Source: Humisphaera borealis
GTDB lineage: Bacteria > Planctomycetota > Phycisphaerae > Tepidisphaerales > Tepidisphaeraceae
Assembly: GCF_015169395.1 (NCBI RefSeq)
Contig: NZ_CP063458.1
Coordinates: 6,076,001-6,140,000 of the forward strand
Direction: 5' to 3'
DNA: 64,000 nt
The notes beneath the pieces were generated by a model. The model was not told the DNA's origin. It did not search any database and saw only the letters and a program-made list of their open reading frames with translations. Position 1 is the stretch's first letter. Each line of letters starts with the position of its first letter. This document shows, piece by piece, positions 45,385-53,821 of the stretch. Position numbers and translations under genes: made by a program.

Positions 45385-45564
45385 TACAACCTGTCATCCC
45401 CTGGTGGGGAGTAGCTACCCCTGTCGGGGTGGGATCGTCGTCAACACGGTGTCGTCATTGACGCCCGGCGATCCCAATCGAAGCCTGTGACGGCATAAGC
45501 GTCGCGCCTTCGTTCGGCAAGACCACCCATTCGGCCAGCGTTGCTGGCCGGGGGTGGTTTTTTT
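45385..45564 (+). promoter_or_regulatory. yybP-ykoY (Mn2+) riboswitch with intrinsic terminator
   Basis: The leader has the hallmark GGGGAGTAGC (45406-45415), a paired element CTACCCC-tgt-CGGGGT, the segments CGTCGTCAACACGG and GTCGTCATTGACGCC, and GGCAAGACC before the 3' hairpin, in the order typical of the yybP-ykoY class. It ends in a strong terminator (ACCACCC and CGGCCAGC pairing with GCTGGCCG and GGGTGGT, then seven T residues at 45558-45564). Mn2+ binding would favour antitermination in this class. It lies 50 bp before the TerC start. Confidence 0.85.
45522..45564 (+). terminator. Terminator hairpin of the Mn2+ riboswitch expression platform
   Basis: The stem ACCACCC-att-CGGCCAGC / GCTGGCCG-GGGTGGT with loop GTT is followed by T7. 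It overlaps the 3' part of the aptamer, as needed for a transcriptional switch. Confidence 0.85.
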
Positions 45565-45613
45565 GTCGAACGATCCCGCCGCCCCGGCGGGACGTCGCGG
45601 ATTGGCTGCCGTC

Positions 45614-46789
45614 ATGCTCTGGATCTGGGTCGGTTTCGTCGCGTTCGTTCTCGTCCTCCTGGCGCTCGACCTGGGCGTCTTCCATCGCAAGGCTCATGTC
45701 GTTTCCGTAAAGGAGGCCCTGGGCTGGTCCGCCGTCTGGATCACCCTCGGGCTGGCTTTTTCAGGATTCGTTTACGTCGCGTACGAAAACCACTGGATGG
45801 GGCTGGGTACGGGCAGCGGCGGGGCGATCGTGGACCAGATGGCCGTCAGTGCGTCCAACCCTCTGGGCCAACTCGACGGCGCGACCGCCACCATCAAATA
45901 CCTGACCGGCTACGTCATCGAAAAGAGCCTGTCGGTCGACAACATCTTTGTCATCGTGATGATTTTCTCGTTCCTGGCGGTGCCGCAGATGTATCAGCAT
46001 CGCGTGCTGTTCTGGGGCATCATCGGCGCGCTCGTAATGCGCGGCCTCATGATCGGCGTGGGCGCGGCCCTGGTGAAGGAGTTCAGCTGGATCTTGTACC
46101 TGTTCGCGGCGTTCCTCATCATTACCGCGATCAAGATGTTGTTTCTCAAGTCGGGTGATCCGGATCCGAGCAAGAACGTGCTGGTCCGGCTGACGCGCCG
46201 AATCTGGCCCGTCACTGATAAGTTTCATGGCCAGCACTTCTTCGTCAAAGCCGGCTCGAACGCGAGCCACGAAACCGCCACCCCCGGATCGATGGTGGAA
46301 AGTGACCCCTCCGTCGAACGGATGGAAAAGGAACGTCCTGGCGTCTGGATGGCGACGCCGCTGTTTCTGGGCCTACTGATGGTCGAATTCACCGATCTGA
46401 TTTTCGCGGTCGACTCGATCCCCGCGATCTTTGCGATCACGACCGACCCGTTCCTGGTCTTTACGAGCAATGTATTCGCGATCCTGGGGCTTCGCAGTCT
46501 CTATTTCGCTCTGGCCGGACTGGTCGACAAGTTCCGCTACCTGAAGGTCGCACTCGCGTTCGTGCTGCTGGTGGTCGGCGTGAAGATGCTCACCCACACC
46601 TGGCTGAAGGAAATGCTCGGCGAGCACTTCAACTTCTACCTGTTGGGTGTCGTGCTGGGCATTCTGGCGCTGGGGGTGATCGCTTCGATCGTCGCGAATC
46701 GCCGTGACGCGCGGAAAGAAGGGGATGCGGGCAAGTCTGAGGGCGCAACGCTCGCGAAGCCCGCACCGCTCAGCAACCCGACGCCCTGA
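45614..46789 (+). CDS. TerC/Alx-family membrane protein (second copy, riboswitch-controlled)
   Basis: The 391-residue protein starts MLWIWVGFVAFVLVLLALDL; frames reaching into the terminator (GTG at 45554) are rejected as the start. Family blocks are GVFHRKAHVVSVKEALGW, YLTGYVIEKSLSVDNIFVIV, LLMVEFTDLIFAVDSIPAIF and TDPFLVFTSNVFAILGLRSL. It is clearly similar to the first copy along its length, so the pair looks like an old tandem duplication. The preceding yybP-ykoY element suggests induction by Mn2+ and a role in Mn2+ efflux. A long hairpin follows the stop. Confidence 0.94.
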   Translation: MLWIWVGFVAFVLVLLALDLGVFHRKAHVVSVKEALGWSAVWITLGLAFSGFVYVAYENHWMGLGTGSGGAIVDQMAVSASNPLGQLDGATATIKYLTGYVIEKSLSVDNIFVIVMIFSFLAVPQMYQHRVLFWGIIGALVMRGLMIGVGAALVKEFSWILYLFAAFLIITAIKMLFLKSGDPDPSKNVLVRLTRRIWPVTDKFHGQHFFVKAGSNASHETATPGSMVESDPSVERMEKERPGVWMATPLFLGLLMVEFTDLIFAVDSIPAIFAITTDPFLVFTSNVFAILGLRSLYFALAGLVDKFRYLKVALAFVLLVVGVKMLTHTWLKEMLGEHFNFYLLGVVLGILALGVIASIVANRRDARKEGDAGKSEGATLAKPAPLSNPTP

Positions 46790-46810
46790 TGACGAATTGC
46801 ATAGAACGGC

Positions 46811-46873
46811 GATCGGACCGGCGACGCTGATCACGCACTCTCGGGCGTGTGATTGACGTCGGCCGGTCCGATC
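46811..46873 (+). terminator. Long hairpin after the second TerC gene
   Basis: GATCGGACCGGCGACG pairs with CGTCGGCCGGTCCGATC (one bulge), with an inner pair ATCACGC / GCGTGTGAT. It is followed by CCGTTTC. It separates the TerC unit from the nuo genes. Confidence 0.65.
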
Positions 46874-46948
46874 CCGTTTCAATTCAATGAGTACGCCGAT
46901 TCCACCATAGTGAAATTCGTCACGATCTCGGATAGCATCCCCCGCGCT

Positions 46949-48535
46949 ATGCCCAAGATCACCGTGGACGGCACTACCATCGACGCCAAGCCGGGCGTGA
47001 TGATTCTTCAGGCCTGCAATGATGCGGGCGTGGAAATCCCCCAATATTGTTATCACCCGGGGCTGTCGATTGTCGCCTCGTGTCGGATTTGCCTGGTGGA
47101 GGTGGAGGGCATTCCCAAGCTCGTTCCAGCCTGCCAGACACCGGTGCGGGACGGCATGGTGGTCTTCGCCAAGAGCTCTAAATCCATCGCCAACCAGAAG
47201 CAGGTCATGGAGTACCTGCTGATCAACCACCCGCTGGACTGCCCGGTGTGCGATCAGGCCGGCGAATGCCTGCTGCAGGACTACAGCTACGAATACGGCC
47301 GCAGCCAGAGCCGTTTTGAGGAAGACAAGCAGAAGAACCCCAAGAAAGATGTCGGCGATAACATCTTCCTGTACGCCGACCGGTGCATTATGTGCACCCG
47401 CTGCGTTCGGTTCACCCGCGAAGTCAGCGGCACAAGCGAGCTGTTCGTCGAGGGCCGCGGCCACAAGGAAGAGATCGCGATCTTCCCGGGTAAGCCGGTC
47501 AACAACAAGCTATCGGGGAACGTCGTCGATCTGTGCCCGGTCGGTGCGCTTCTCGATAAAGACTTCCTGTTCAAACAGCGTGTCTGGCTGCTGAAGGAGA
47601 CGCCGAGCATCAGCCCGGTGGATGCCGGCGGCGAGAACATCTTCCTGCATCACAACGAAGGGGTCGTCTACCGGATCAAGCCTCGCTACAACGCCGAGGT
47701 TAACACCTGGTGGATCAGCGACGACACCCGCTACAGCTACAAGGTGCTGGCCGATGCCAAGCGGCTGAAGGCCGCCCGCAAGCTGGAATACGGCACCCCC
47801 GCTGAAATCGGTTACGGCAAGGCGATCGAAGAAGCCGCCGAGGGACTCAAGAGCGTCGTCTCCGCCGACGGCGAAGGCAGCCTGTACGCACTGCTGTCCC
47901 CGATGATGGCGTGCGAAGAGGCGTACCTGCTGGGCAAGTACATCCGCTCGATCGACCCGCAGGCGGTCCTGGTCCTCGGCCCGGTGCCGACGGCAGCTTC
48001 GGACGACGTCTTCAAACACTACAACACCGGCAAAGAAACCTTCCGCATCAAGGCTGAGAAGGTCCCTAATGCCAACGGCATCCGCCGGGTGATCGACCTC
48101 CTTGGCGGGCCGAAAGCGTCCTTCGACGAACTGGGCAATTACGGCCATCTTCGCGGCGGCTGGATCGTCGGCGGGTACCTGAGCAACTGGCTTCCCGGCG
48201 ATTTGCCCTCGGTGCTCAACGGCGGTTTCCGCGTCATCCAGGACATCCTGCCCAACGCAATCACTGATCGTGCCGATGTGGTTCTGCCGTCGGCAGGCTG
48301 GGCCGAGAAGGCCGGCTGCTGGGAAAACTACGCCGGCAAGATCCAGGCCTTCGCCGCCGCCGTTCAACCGCCTGAAGGTGCCCGGCGTGAAGGCGACGTG
48401 TACTTTAAGCTTCTGGGCCGCAGCGGTTTCTACGACGCCGACGCCGTCCGCGCCGAGATGGGCGGGGCGTTCGCAGACGTCAAGCTGCCGACTGAGAAGG
48501 AAGAAGTGCCGGCATTCGAGTTCGCCGAGCTTTAA
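46949..48535 (+). CDS. nuoG: NADH-quinone oxidoreductase subunit G (short form)
   Basis: The 528-residue protein carries the iron-sulfur part of NuoG: a 2Fe-2S ferredoxin domain (ITVDGTTIDAKPGVMILQAC, CRICLVEVEG, ACQTPV), the His-Cys 4Fe-4S site (LINHPLDCPVCDQAGECLLQ) and a 4Fe-4S site (DRCIMCTRCVRFTREVSG, VVDLCPVGALLDKDF). The molybdopterin-like domain after about residue 220 is short (total 528 against 700-900 in many bacteria), but GWAEKAGCWENYAGKIQ near the end is typical. The ATG at 46949 gives MPKITVDGTT. The gene opens the complex I block; nuoH follows after an inverted-repeat spacer. Confidence 0.93.
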   Translation: MPKITVDGTTIDAKPGVMILQACNDAGVEIPQYCYHPGLSIVASCRICLVEVEGIPKLVPACQTPVRDGMVVFAKSSKSIANQKQVMEYLLINHPLDCPVCDQAGECLLQDYSYEYGRSQSRFEEDKQKNPKKDVGDNIFLYADRCIMCTRCVRFTREVSGTSELFVEGRGHKEEIAIFPGKPVNNKLSGNVVDLCPVGALLDKDFLFKQRVWLLKETPSISPVDAGGENIFLHHNEGVVYRIKPRYNAEVNTWWISDDTRYSYKVLADAKRLKAARKLEYGTPAEIGYGKAIEEAAEGLKSVVSADGEGSLYALLSPMMACEEAYLLGKYIRSIDPQAVLVLGPVPTAASDDVFKHYNTGKETFRIKAEKVPNANGIRRVIDLLGGPKASFDELGNYGHLRGGWIVGGYLSNWLPGDLPSVLNGGFRVIQDILPNAITDRADVVLPSAGWAEKAGCWENYAGKIQAFAAAVQPPEGARREGDVYFKLLGRSGFYDADAVRAEMGGAFADVKLPTEKEEVPAFEFAEL

Positions 48536-48544
48536 CTGGCGCAC

Positions 48545-48623
48545 GTAGGGTCCGCCTTGGCGGACGCCCGGCATGGGATCGCACAGCTTTTGCAACACGG
48601 AAGTCCGCCAAAGCGGACCCTAC
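48545..48623. repeat. Inverted repeat GTAGGGTCCGCC family, abutting nuoH start
   Basis: Arms 48545-48565 (GTAGGGTCCGCCTTGGCGGA then C) and 48603-48623 (GTCCGCCAAAGCGGACCCTA then C) differ by one base in complementarity. The right arm ends two bases before the nuoH ATG, so the nuoH ribosome site region is the repeat. Confidence 0.92.
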
Positions 48624-48625
48624 AG

Positions 48626-50431
48626 ATGACAGAAATCCTTGACTCCATCCTGAAGGACCCCCTCCACTTCATCTACACCCACGTTCCACCGTGGGTGTAC
48701 ATCGCCGCGATCTCGCACTTTGCGATCCTCGGCGTGGTGGCGTACCTGATCCTGCTGGAACGCAAGACCGCGTCGTGGGTTCAGGACCGCATCGGCCCCA
48801 ACCGCGTCGGCCTCGACTTCGGCATTCTCCCGTTCAAGTTTCTCAAGAACGTCAACGGCTTCGGCCAGCCCCTGGCCGACGGCGTAAAGTTCATCGTTAA
48901 GGAAGACTATAAGCCCAAGGGCGTCGACACCGTTCTGTTCACGATCGCCCCGGCGTTCATGGTGATCGTCATCATCATCTCGATCGCCGTCATCCCCTGG
49001 GGCGGGACGTATCAGAACACCAAAGACGTGGATGTAACGGGGACGAAGCAGACCTCGGGCATCGCAGCGATCGACGACAATCTGCCGCCGAGTACGACGG
49101 TCGTCAGTGCCTCCGGCAAGACCGACCTTGCCAAGCAGTCCACGCACTCCGTCTTCGAGATTTCCGGCCCCAAAGGCACCACCGATTACAAGGCCGCCGG
49201 CACCAAGGTGCTGGCGACCTACGAGATTCGCAACGCCGCCGGCCAGGTGCACCGGTATACCCGCGCGATCGATATCAGCGGCTACACCGAACCGTCCGAA
49301 GCGGCCGCCGTTCAAGCACGCCTGCCGGCCGATGCGGTTCTGTTGAAAACCGATGAGAAGGTGTCGATCGACGTCCCCATCGAACTGGTGAAGAACGCAG
49401 ACGGCACGTTCTCGGAAGTCGTCCGTAGCGTCGCCTATCGCTGGGAATTCGCCCCCGGACGGCTTGATATCGGCATCCTTTACGTCCTGGCCGTCCTGTC
49501 GCTCGCCGTCTACGGCGTGGTCGTCGGCGGCTGGGCCTCGAACAACAAGTACTCGTTCCTCGGCGGCCTCCGCGCGACCGCCAATATGATCTCGTACGAA
49601 ATCCCGCTGGGCCTGGCGATCCTGTGCGTCGTGCTGATGTTCGGCACGCTCGACATCGCCAAGCTCGTTGACGGGCAGGCCGGTTATTGGATCGGCGTGA
49701 TCCCCGCCTGGAACTGCTTCAGCCAGCCGTTGCCGTTTATCCTGTTTGTGATCTGCATTCACGCCGAAGCCAACCGCGCCCCGTTCGACACCGCCGAAGC
49801 CGAGCAGGAACTGGTCGGCGGGTATCACACCGAATACTCGGCGATGCGGTTCGCCCTGTTCTTCCTCGCCGAATACGCGGGCATGGTCACCACGTCGGCG
49901 ATCTGCGTTGCGTTGTTCCTGGGCGGCTGGCACCTGCCGTACCTGGACTACCTTTGGCCCGCCATCGGCGGCAACGTCGCCGGCGCGCCGGCGTCGGTTA
50001 CGGACAGCCTGATTGCCTGCCTCGTCCGCACGGGCGTCTTCTTCGGGAAGACCGTCGCCATCATCTTCCTGTTCATGTGGGTTCGCTGGAGCCTGCCCCG
50101 GTTCCGGTTCGACCAGATCATGATCCTGGCCTGGCGTGCCCTGATTCCGATCTCTCTGGCGCTGCTGATGGCAACCGCCGTCACGATTTACCTGACCGCC
50201 GGTCCGACGGCGGCGGGCGAACCGACCTTCGTGAAGCCGATCGCCGGTACGCTGGCTTTGGCGTTGCTCGCGATGAATGTGATCGTGCTGATCGCGACGA
50301 TGTTCATCAGCAAGCTGTTGCCGCAACCGTCACCGACCAACCGCAAGATGCCGCTACCCAACAGCCGTTTCCGAAAGACGCCGTTGCCAGGCAAACCCGT
50401 TGAGCGGATCCCGGTGGCTGCTGCGACGTGA
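48626..50431 (+). CDS. nuoH: NADH-quinone oxidoreductase subunit H with a large insert
   Basis: The 601-residue membrane protein is NuoH by its conserved blocks: ERKTASWVQDRIGPNRVG (about 45-62), NGFGQPLADGVKFIVKED, LYVLAVLSLAVYGVVVGGWA, NNKYSFLGGLRATANMISYE and AEANRAPFDTAEAEQELVGG. NuoH is usually 330-430 residues. The excess is mainly an insert of about residues 128-275 between the second and third membrane helices, with no hydrophobic segment (for example GTKVLATYEIRNAAGQVHRY). A C-terminal tail rich in Pro/Lys follows the last helix. The start has no clear Shine-Dalgarno sequence because the inverted repeat ends two bases before it. NuoH forms the membrane base of the quinone site. Confidence 0.94.
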   Translation: MTEILDSILKDPLHFIYTHVPPWVYIAAISHFAILGVVAYLILLERKTASWVQDRIGPNRVGLDFGILPFKFLKNVNGFGQPLADGVKFIVKEDYKPKGVDTVLFTIAPAFMVIVIIISIAVIPWGGTYQNTKDVDVTGTKQTSGIAAIDDNLPPSTTVVSASGKTDLAKQSTHSVFEISGPKGTTDYKAAGTKVLATYEIRNAAGQVHRYTRAIDISGYTEPSEAAAVQARLPADAVLLKTDEKVSIDVPIELVKNADGTFSEVVRSVAYRWEFAPGRLDIGILYVLAVLSLAVYGVVVGGWASNNKYSFLGGLRATANMISYEIPLGLAILCVVLMFGTLDIAKLVDGQAGYWIGVIPAWNCFSQPLPFILFVICIHAEANRAPFDTAEAEQELVGGYHTEYSAMRFALFFLAEYAGMVTTSAICVALFLGGWHLPYLDYLWPAIGGNVAGAPASVTDSLIACLVRTGVFFGKTVAIIFLFMWVRWSLPRFRFDQIMILAWRALIPISLALLMATAVTIYLTAGPTAAGEPTFVKPIAGTLALALLAMNVIVLIATMFISKLLPQPSPTNRKMPLPNSRFRKTPLPGKPVERIPVAAAT

Positions 50432-50550
50432 TTATGCGCGTTCGGCGCGGATCGACGGATTGACGCTCACCGGCTGCCGAAGAGAACCCACCCCTTCGGG
50501 GATGGCGCTAAACGTGGAAGGTCCTTCGCGTGATGCGCGGAGATTGAATC

Positions 50551-51087
50551 ATGAAAGAATCCGACGTCATCGTCCTGCAAGAACCCAAGCTGTCTCTCTC
50601 GGACCAGTTCTATCTCCCCCAGGTTCTGATCGGCCTGGGGACGACGATGAAGCACATGTTCAACGTCGTCGCGCGAGACAAGCATCTGGTCGTCTCGTAT
50701 CCCGAGGAACGCCGCGAGGATAAGCCCGTCGAAGAGGGCGGCATGTTCCAGCAGACATATCGCGGGGTTCACCGCCTGAACAAGGACGAAGACGGCCGAG
50801 TGAAGTGCGTCGCGTGCTTCATGTGCTCGACCGCGTGCCCGGCCCGGTGCATTCATATCGAAGCCGACGAGTCCCCCTGGGCCGATCGCGAAAAGTACCC
50901 GGCGAAGTTCGATATCGACGAGTTGCGCTGCATCTACTGCGGCATGTGTGAAGAAGCCTGCCCGGTTGATGCGATCGAATTGACGAGCCTGTACGACATC
51001 GTCGGCCTGACTCGCCAGGAAATGATCTTCGACAAGGCGAAGCTGCTGAGGGTGTACGACGAGACGGTCAAGGCTGAGCCGATGTGA
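50551..51087 (+). CDS. nuoI: NADH-quinone oxidoreductase subunit I
   Basis: The 178-residue protein has the two 4Fe-4S motifs of NuoI: CVACFMCSTACPARCI (about 90-105) and CIYCGMCEEACPVDAI (about 130-145), followed by DIVGLTRQEMIFDKAKLL. The N-terminal amphipathic part (LIGLGTTMKHMFNVVARDKH) fits membrane attachment. It passes electrons toward the quinone site. GGAG lies upstream at a good distance. A terminator follows, which ends this nuo block. Confidence 0.95.
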   Translation: MKESDVIVLQEPKLSLSDQFYLPQVLIGLGTTMKHMFNVVARDKHLVVSYPEERREDKPVEEGGMFQQTYRGVHRLNKDEDGRVKCVACFMCSTACPARCIHIEADESPWADREKYPAKFDIDELRCIYCGMCEEACPVDAIELTSLYDIVGLTRQEMIFDKAKLLRVYDETVKAEPM

Positions 51088-51129
51088 TCGGATCTGGCTT
51101 TGTGAGCCACGAAGAATTGCGACGAAAAC

Positions 51130-51172
51130 ACAAGAGACACCACGCCGGATGTGGCGCGGTGTCTCTTGTTTT
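51130..51172 (+). terminator. Terminator after nuoI
   Basis: The stem ACAAGAGACACC / GGTGTCTCTTGT encloses a smaller CGCC / GGCG pair and is followed by TTT. It ends the nuoGHI transcript about 45 bp after the stop. Confidence 0.75.
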
Positions 51173-51210
51173 AGTCGGTACCCATGCCGAAATCTGAAGA
51201 AAACGGGGAC

Positions 51211-51378
51211 CGTGGAGGATAAGCATTTTTGCCTGTCACTCGGGACCAGAACCGGTGTTCGAATTACGGGGATCACGGCTTATTCGCGCAGGGAGTGCGG
51301 ATCTGAAATCGTCGTCCTGGTGAATTCGAATACTGGTTCTGGTTCCGAGTGATAAGCAAGACTGCCGATCCTCCACGA
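51211..51378. repeat. Long inverted repeat between nuoI and the opposite-strand zinc-ribbon gene
   Basis: The left arm words CGTGGAGGAT, AAGC, CACTCGG, CCAGAACCGG, TTCGAATTA are mirrored on the right as GAATTCGAATA, CTGGTTCTGG, CCGAGTG, GCAAG, ATCCTCCACG. Arms are about 60 bases with mismatches. Confidence 0.8.
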
Positions 51379-51412
51379 TGCCTGGAATTCCTCGCGTTGC
51401 GGCAGGGGGTCC

Positions 51413-51913
51413 CTAATGCAGCGAGAGAAACACAAGCACGCCGACCAGCGCCACCAGCAAACCGATCGCCAGCGAGATCAGCCCCCAGGGCAGCGTGCTC
51501 TTGCCAGCGTTCGACAGTTCCGTCTGGGCGTAGACCACTGGCGCATCGTCGCCGGCGTGCGAGGCGACTTCCAGCAGGGCGTTGGGATCGAGATTGCGAT
51601 CCGCGAAGCAGGTCCTGCAGATGATGTCGTCACCATCCTGATAGACCTGGTCTGACGGGTACAGGCTGCGGCAGGTATTGCAGACGTAACCGGGCTCTTC
51701 GCCACGAGCGGCGAGTTTGTCGGCCCAGCAGTCGTGGCAGTAGTACTCGTTGTCGTCGCGAACGCGTTTGGCGTGGGTGATGTCATGGCCGCAGACGGCA
51801 CAAAGTTTGCGCACGGCGGGCAGCACCAGCTCGCCGCAACGCGGGCATCGCGACTCGCGGCGTCCTTCCGGCATGACACCGCGGCAGAGGGGACACTTGG
51901 CCAACACCGGCAT
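51413..51913 (-). CDS. Multi-zinc-ribbon protein with C-terminal membrane anchor
   Basis: The 166-residue protein has CPLCRGVMP, CPRCGELV, CAVCGHDITH with YYCHDCWADK, and CNTCRSLYP with IICRTCFADRNL: five to six C-x2-C knuckles in three or four ribbons. A C-terminal hydrophobic helix (WGLISLAIGLLVALVGVLVF) anchors it in a membrane with the ribbons presumably in the cytoplasm. An upstream extension of the frame is GC-rich and ignored. It faces nuoI end to end. Whether it belongs functionally to complex I is not shown. Confidence 0.8.
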   Translation of the reverse strand: MPVLAKCPLCRGVMPEGRRESRCPRCGELVLPAVRKLCAVCGHDITHAKRVRDDNEYYCHDCWADKLAARGEEPGYVCNTCRSLYPSDQVYQDGDDIICRTCFADRNLDPNALLEVASHAGDDAPVVYAQTELSNAGKSTLPWGLISLAIGLLVALVGVLVFLSLH

Positions 51914-51994
51914 GAGGAACCATCCTGGGCACAGCTGAACAAACGACGCCTCATGATACGCCGTGTCCGGGGCTGGCAGGGGGGTCGCAACGCA

Positions 51995-52023
51995 AGCAGG
52001 GGCGCGGGTGGTCCGCGCCCCTG
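51995..52023. repeat. Perfect 12-bp GC-rich hairpin
   Basis: GCAGGGGCGCGG and CCGCGCCCCTGC with loop GTGGT. It lies upstream of the zinc-ribbon gene, on its 5' side, so it is not its terminator. Role unknown. Confidence 0.7.
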
Positions 52024-52542
52024 CGGGCGTCCGCCGCACCCACTGTCCGAGCGGAACGCCCTGGTTGCGAAATTGCCGCAAACCGAGTGTGGTCGGCTCG
52101 CGACGTGTCGGCCGGTCGGAGGTGGCCGGCCGCTCCAACTGTGACTTACGAATACCTTCGGGGATGAAGATTCCGGCCGGTGCCGTGGTGCGATAACCAT
52201 CGAAGGGGATGAATTTGGGAAGGCGTTCCGGCCCGCCATGGCTAAGGCGGCCGCGCCTTCCGGGTGCAAGATTTCAAGGTTCAGCGACCTCAAGTTGCAA
52301 ACCTCAGCCTTCAAATTTCGAATCTAAGATTCGGTGACGCGCCGGCCGAGTTCAAAGTTCCGCTGTTTTCGACGGAAAGCCTGAAGCCTCCGTCATCGGA
52401 CGTCGCGTCTGGGAATCAGATACGCGATGAGCCTTGCCGGCAGAGCGGCGAAAGCCAGCGCATTTCGGGTGCGAAAGTTCGCGATCATCGGCTTGTCGGG
52501 GCGGGTGCTCGTGAAGGCTTGTGAAATTAGTCACAACCTTTC

Positions 52543-52571
52543 TTGCAAGAACACACCCCCCGTCTTAGACT
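52543..52571 (+). promoter_or_regulatory. Putative sigma-70 promoter for nuoJKLMN
   Basis: TTGCAA at 52543-52548 and TAGACT at 52566-52571 are 17 bases apart. The nuoJ start lies about 210 bp downstream. This would give the second nuo block its own transcript after the terminator behind nuoI. Confidence 0.4.
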
Positions 52572-52780
52572 CCGCCGCCATTCCCGAGGGCCTTGTCTGA
52601 CTGCCATTGGGAAGCGTGACTGTCGCCAGCTTTCAGACGCTCATCCGGTTGTTTTCCCGGACGATGTGCTGAAGGTTGCATGAACCAGAAGATGACTGCC
52701 GGCGCGAACGGCGGAGTGCCAACTCCACCGGATCGACCGTCCGGAACTCACGGCAGCGGACCCGGCGTCCGCATGTAAAC

Positions 52781-53728
52781 ATGCTCGCTGTCTCGTCCCT
52801 TGCCGCTTCCTTCTCCCTGCCAGCCCTGGCCCATTCGGCGCTGGCCGAAGCCTCAACGGCAGCGCCGCTTCTGCCGCCATTGCTGATCCTGCTGCTGTGC
52901 GTCGTGGCGGGAATCGCGACTTCGATGCTGTTGCCATCGAAGCGAACCGCCAACGTCCGCCGTATCGGCGGGGCGGTCCTGGTGCTGGCAGGACTGGCGT
53001 TTGCCGCCATGCTGTTCCACGCGACCTTCGGAGCGGGAACCGAGGCGGCGACCATCTACTTCTGGCCGTTCGCGGTCATCGCCTTGGTATCCGGCGTTCG
53101 CGTCGTCACCCACCCCCGGCCGGTTTACTCGGCCCTTTACTTCGTTCTGACAACATTCGCGTCGGCCGGTCTGTTCGTGCTGCTGTGGGCCGAGTTCATG
53201 GCCGCCGCCCTGATCCTGATTTACGCCGGTGCGATTCTGGTCACGTACGTGTTCGTCATCATGCTGGCTCAGCAGGCAACATCGCCTGACCAGTCGGCGA
53301 CGACCGAGAACGAGTACGACACGATCGCCCGCGAGCCCATCGTCGCGGCGACGGTCGGTTTCGCCATGATGGCGATGCTGCTGTTCGTCATTACCGATCG
53401 GTCCTCGGCGATTGCCAAGGTCGGCGAAGCCGCGATCGGACCGAATGGTAATCTGGTTGCCGAATTGGTCACCAAGGGCGAGTCGACCAAGGGCATCGGC
53501 CGACATCTGTTCGAATATCACCTCGTGAACCTTGAACTGGCAGGTCTGATCCTGACACTGGCGACCATCGGCGCGATCGTCATCACCCGTCGCAAGGTCG
53601 TGACGGCCGATTCGCCCAAGGTCGCCGCCGTGATGTCTACCCCGTATACGCCGATCGACGACAATCCGCACAGCATTCCGGTCTACGGGACGGACAACCC
53701 GAATCAGAAGGCGTACCCGGAAACGTGA
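52781..53728 (+). CDS. nuoJ: NADH-quinone oxidoreductase subunit J
   Basis: The 315-residue membrane protein contains the NuoJ core from about residue 90: YFWPFAVIALVSGVRVVTHP, RPVYSALYFVLTTFASAGLF, EFMAAALILIYAGAILVTYV. Helices near 185-205 and 245-265 complete the five-helix bundle. NuoJ is normally 160-220 residues. The extra N-terminal 85 residues hold a hydrophobic start (VSSLAASFSLPALAHSALAE) and two more membrane segments, and the C-terminal 50 residues are polar. The ATG at 52781 follows a poor ribosome site. It opens the second nuo block. Confidence 0.9.
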   Translation: MLAVSSLAASFSLPALAHSALAEASTAAPLLPPLLILLLCVVAGIATSMLLPSKRTANVRRIGGAVLVLAGLAFAAMLFHATFGAGTEAATIYFWPFAVIALVSGVRVVTHPRPVYSALYFVLTTFASAGLFVLLWAEFMAAALILIYAGAILVTYVFVIMLAQQATSPDQSATTENEYDTIAREPIVAATVGFAMMAMLLFVITDRSSAIAKVGEAAIGPNGNLVAELVTKGESTKGIGRHLFEYHLVNLELAGLILTLATIGAIVITRRKVVTADSPKVAAVMSTPYTPIDDNPHSIPVYGTDNPNQKAYPET

Positions 53729-53730
53729 TA

Positions 53731-53816
53731 AGGAAAGGATGAAGGATGAAGGCCGAAGGATGAATGAGTTGACGTTGGCTCGATTTCATCCTTCAAAATT
53801 CCGCCTTCCTCCTTGG
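53731..53816. repeat. Inverted repeat GAAGGATGAAGG family between nuoJ and nuoK
   Basis: The left arm AAGGATGAAGGATGAAGG plus CCGAAGGATGAA pairs imperfectly with TTCATCCTTC and CCGCCTTCCTCCTT. The right arm ends six bases before the nuoK ATG. Confidence 0.8.
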
Positions 53817-53821
53817 ATTCA

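Larger units (their letters stand above)
51914..52780. other. 867-bp spacer with hairpins and repeat words, upstream of nuoJ
   Basis: The left part holds a perfect 12-bp hairpin GCAGGGGCGCGG / CCGCGCCCCTGC (51995-52023) and a GGCCGG-rich dyad near 52105-52133. At 52264-52335 there is text-like repeat sequence (TTCAAGGTTCAG, CCTTCAAATTTCGAATC, TAAGATTCG). A possible promoter lies at 52543-52571. The rest, about 52340-52530, shows no gene that I can support. Confidence 0.55.
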
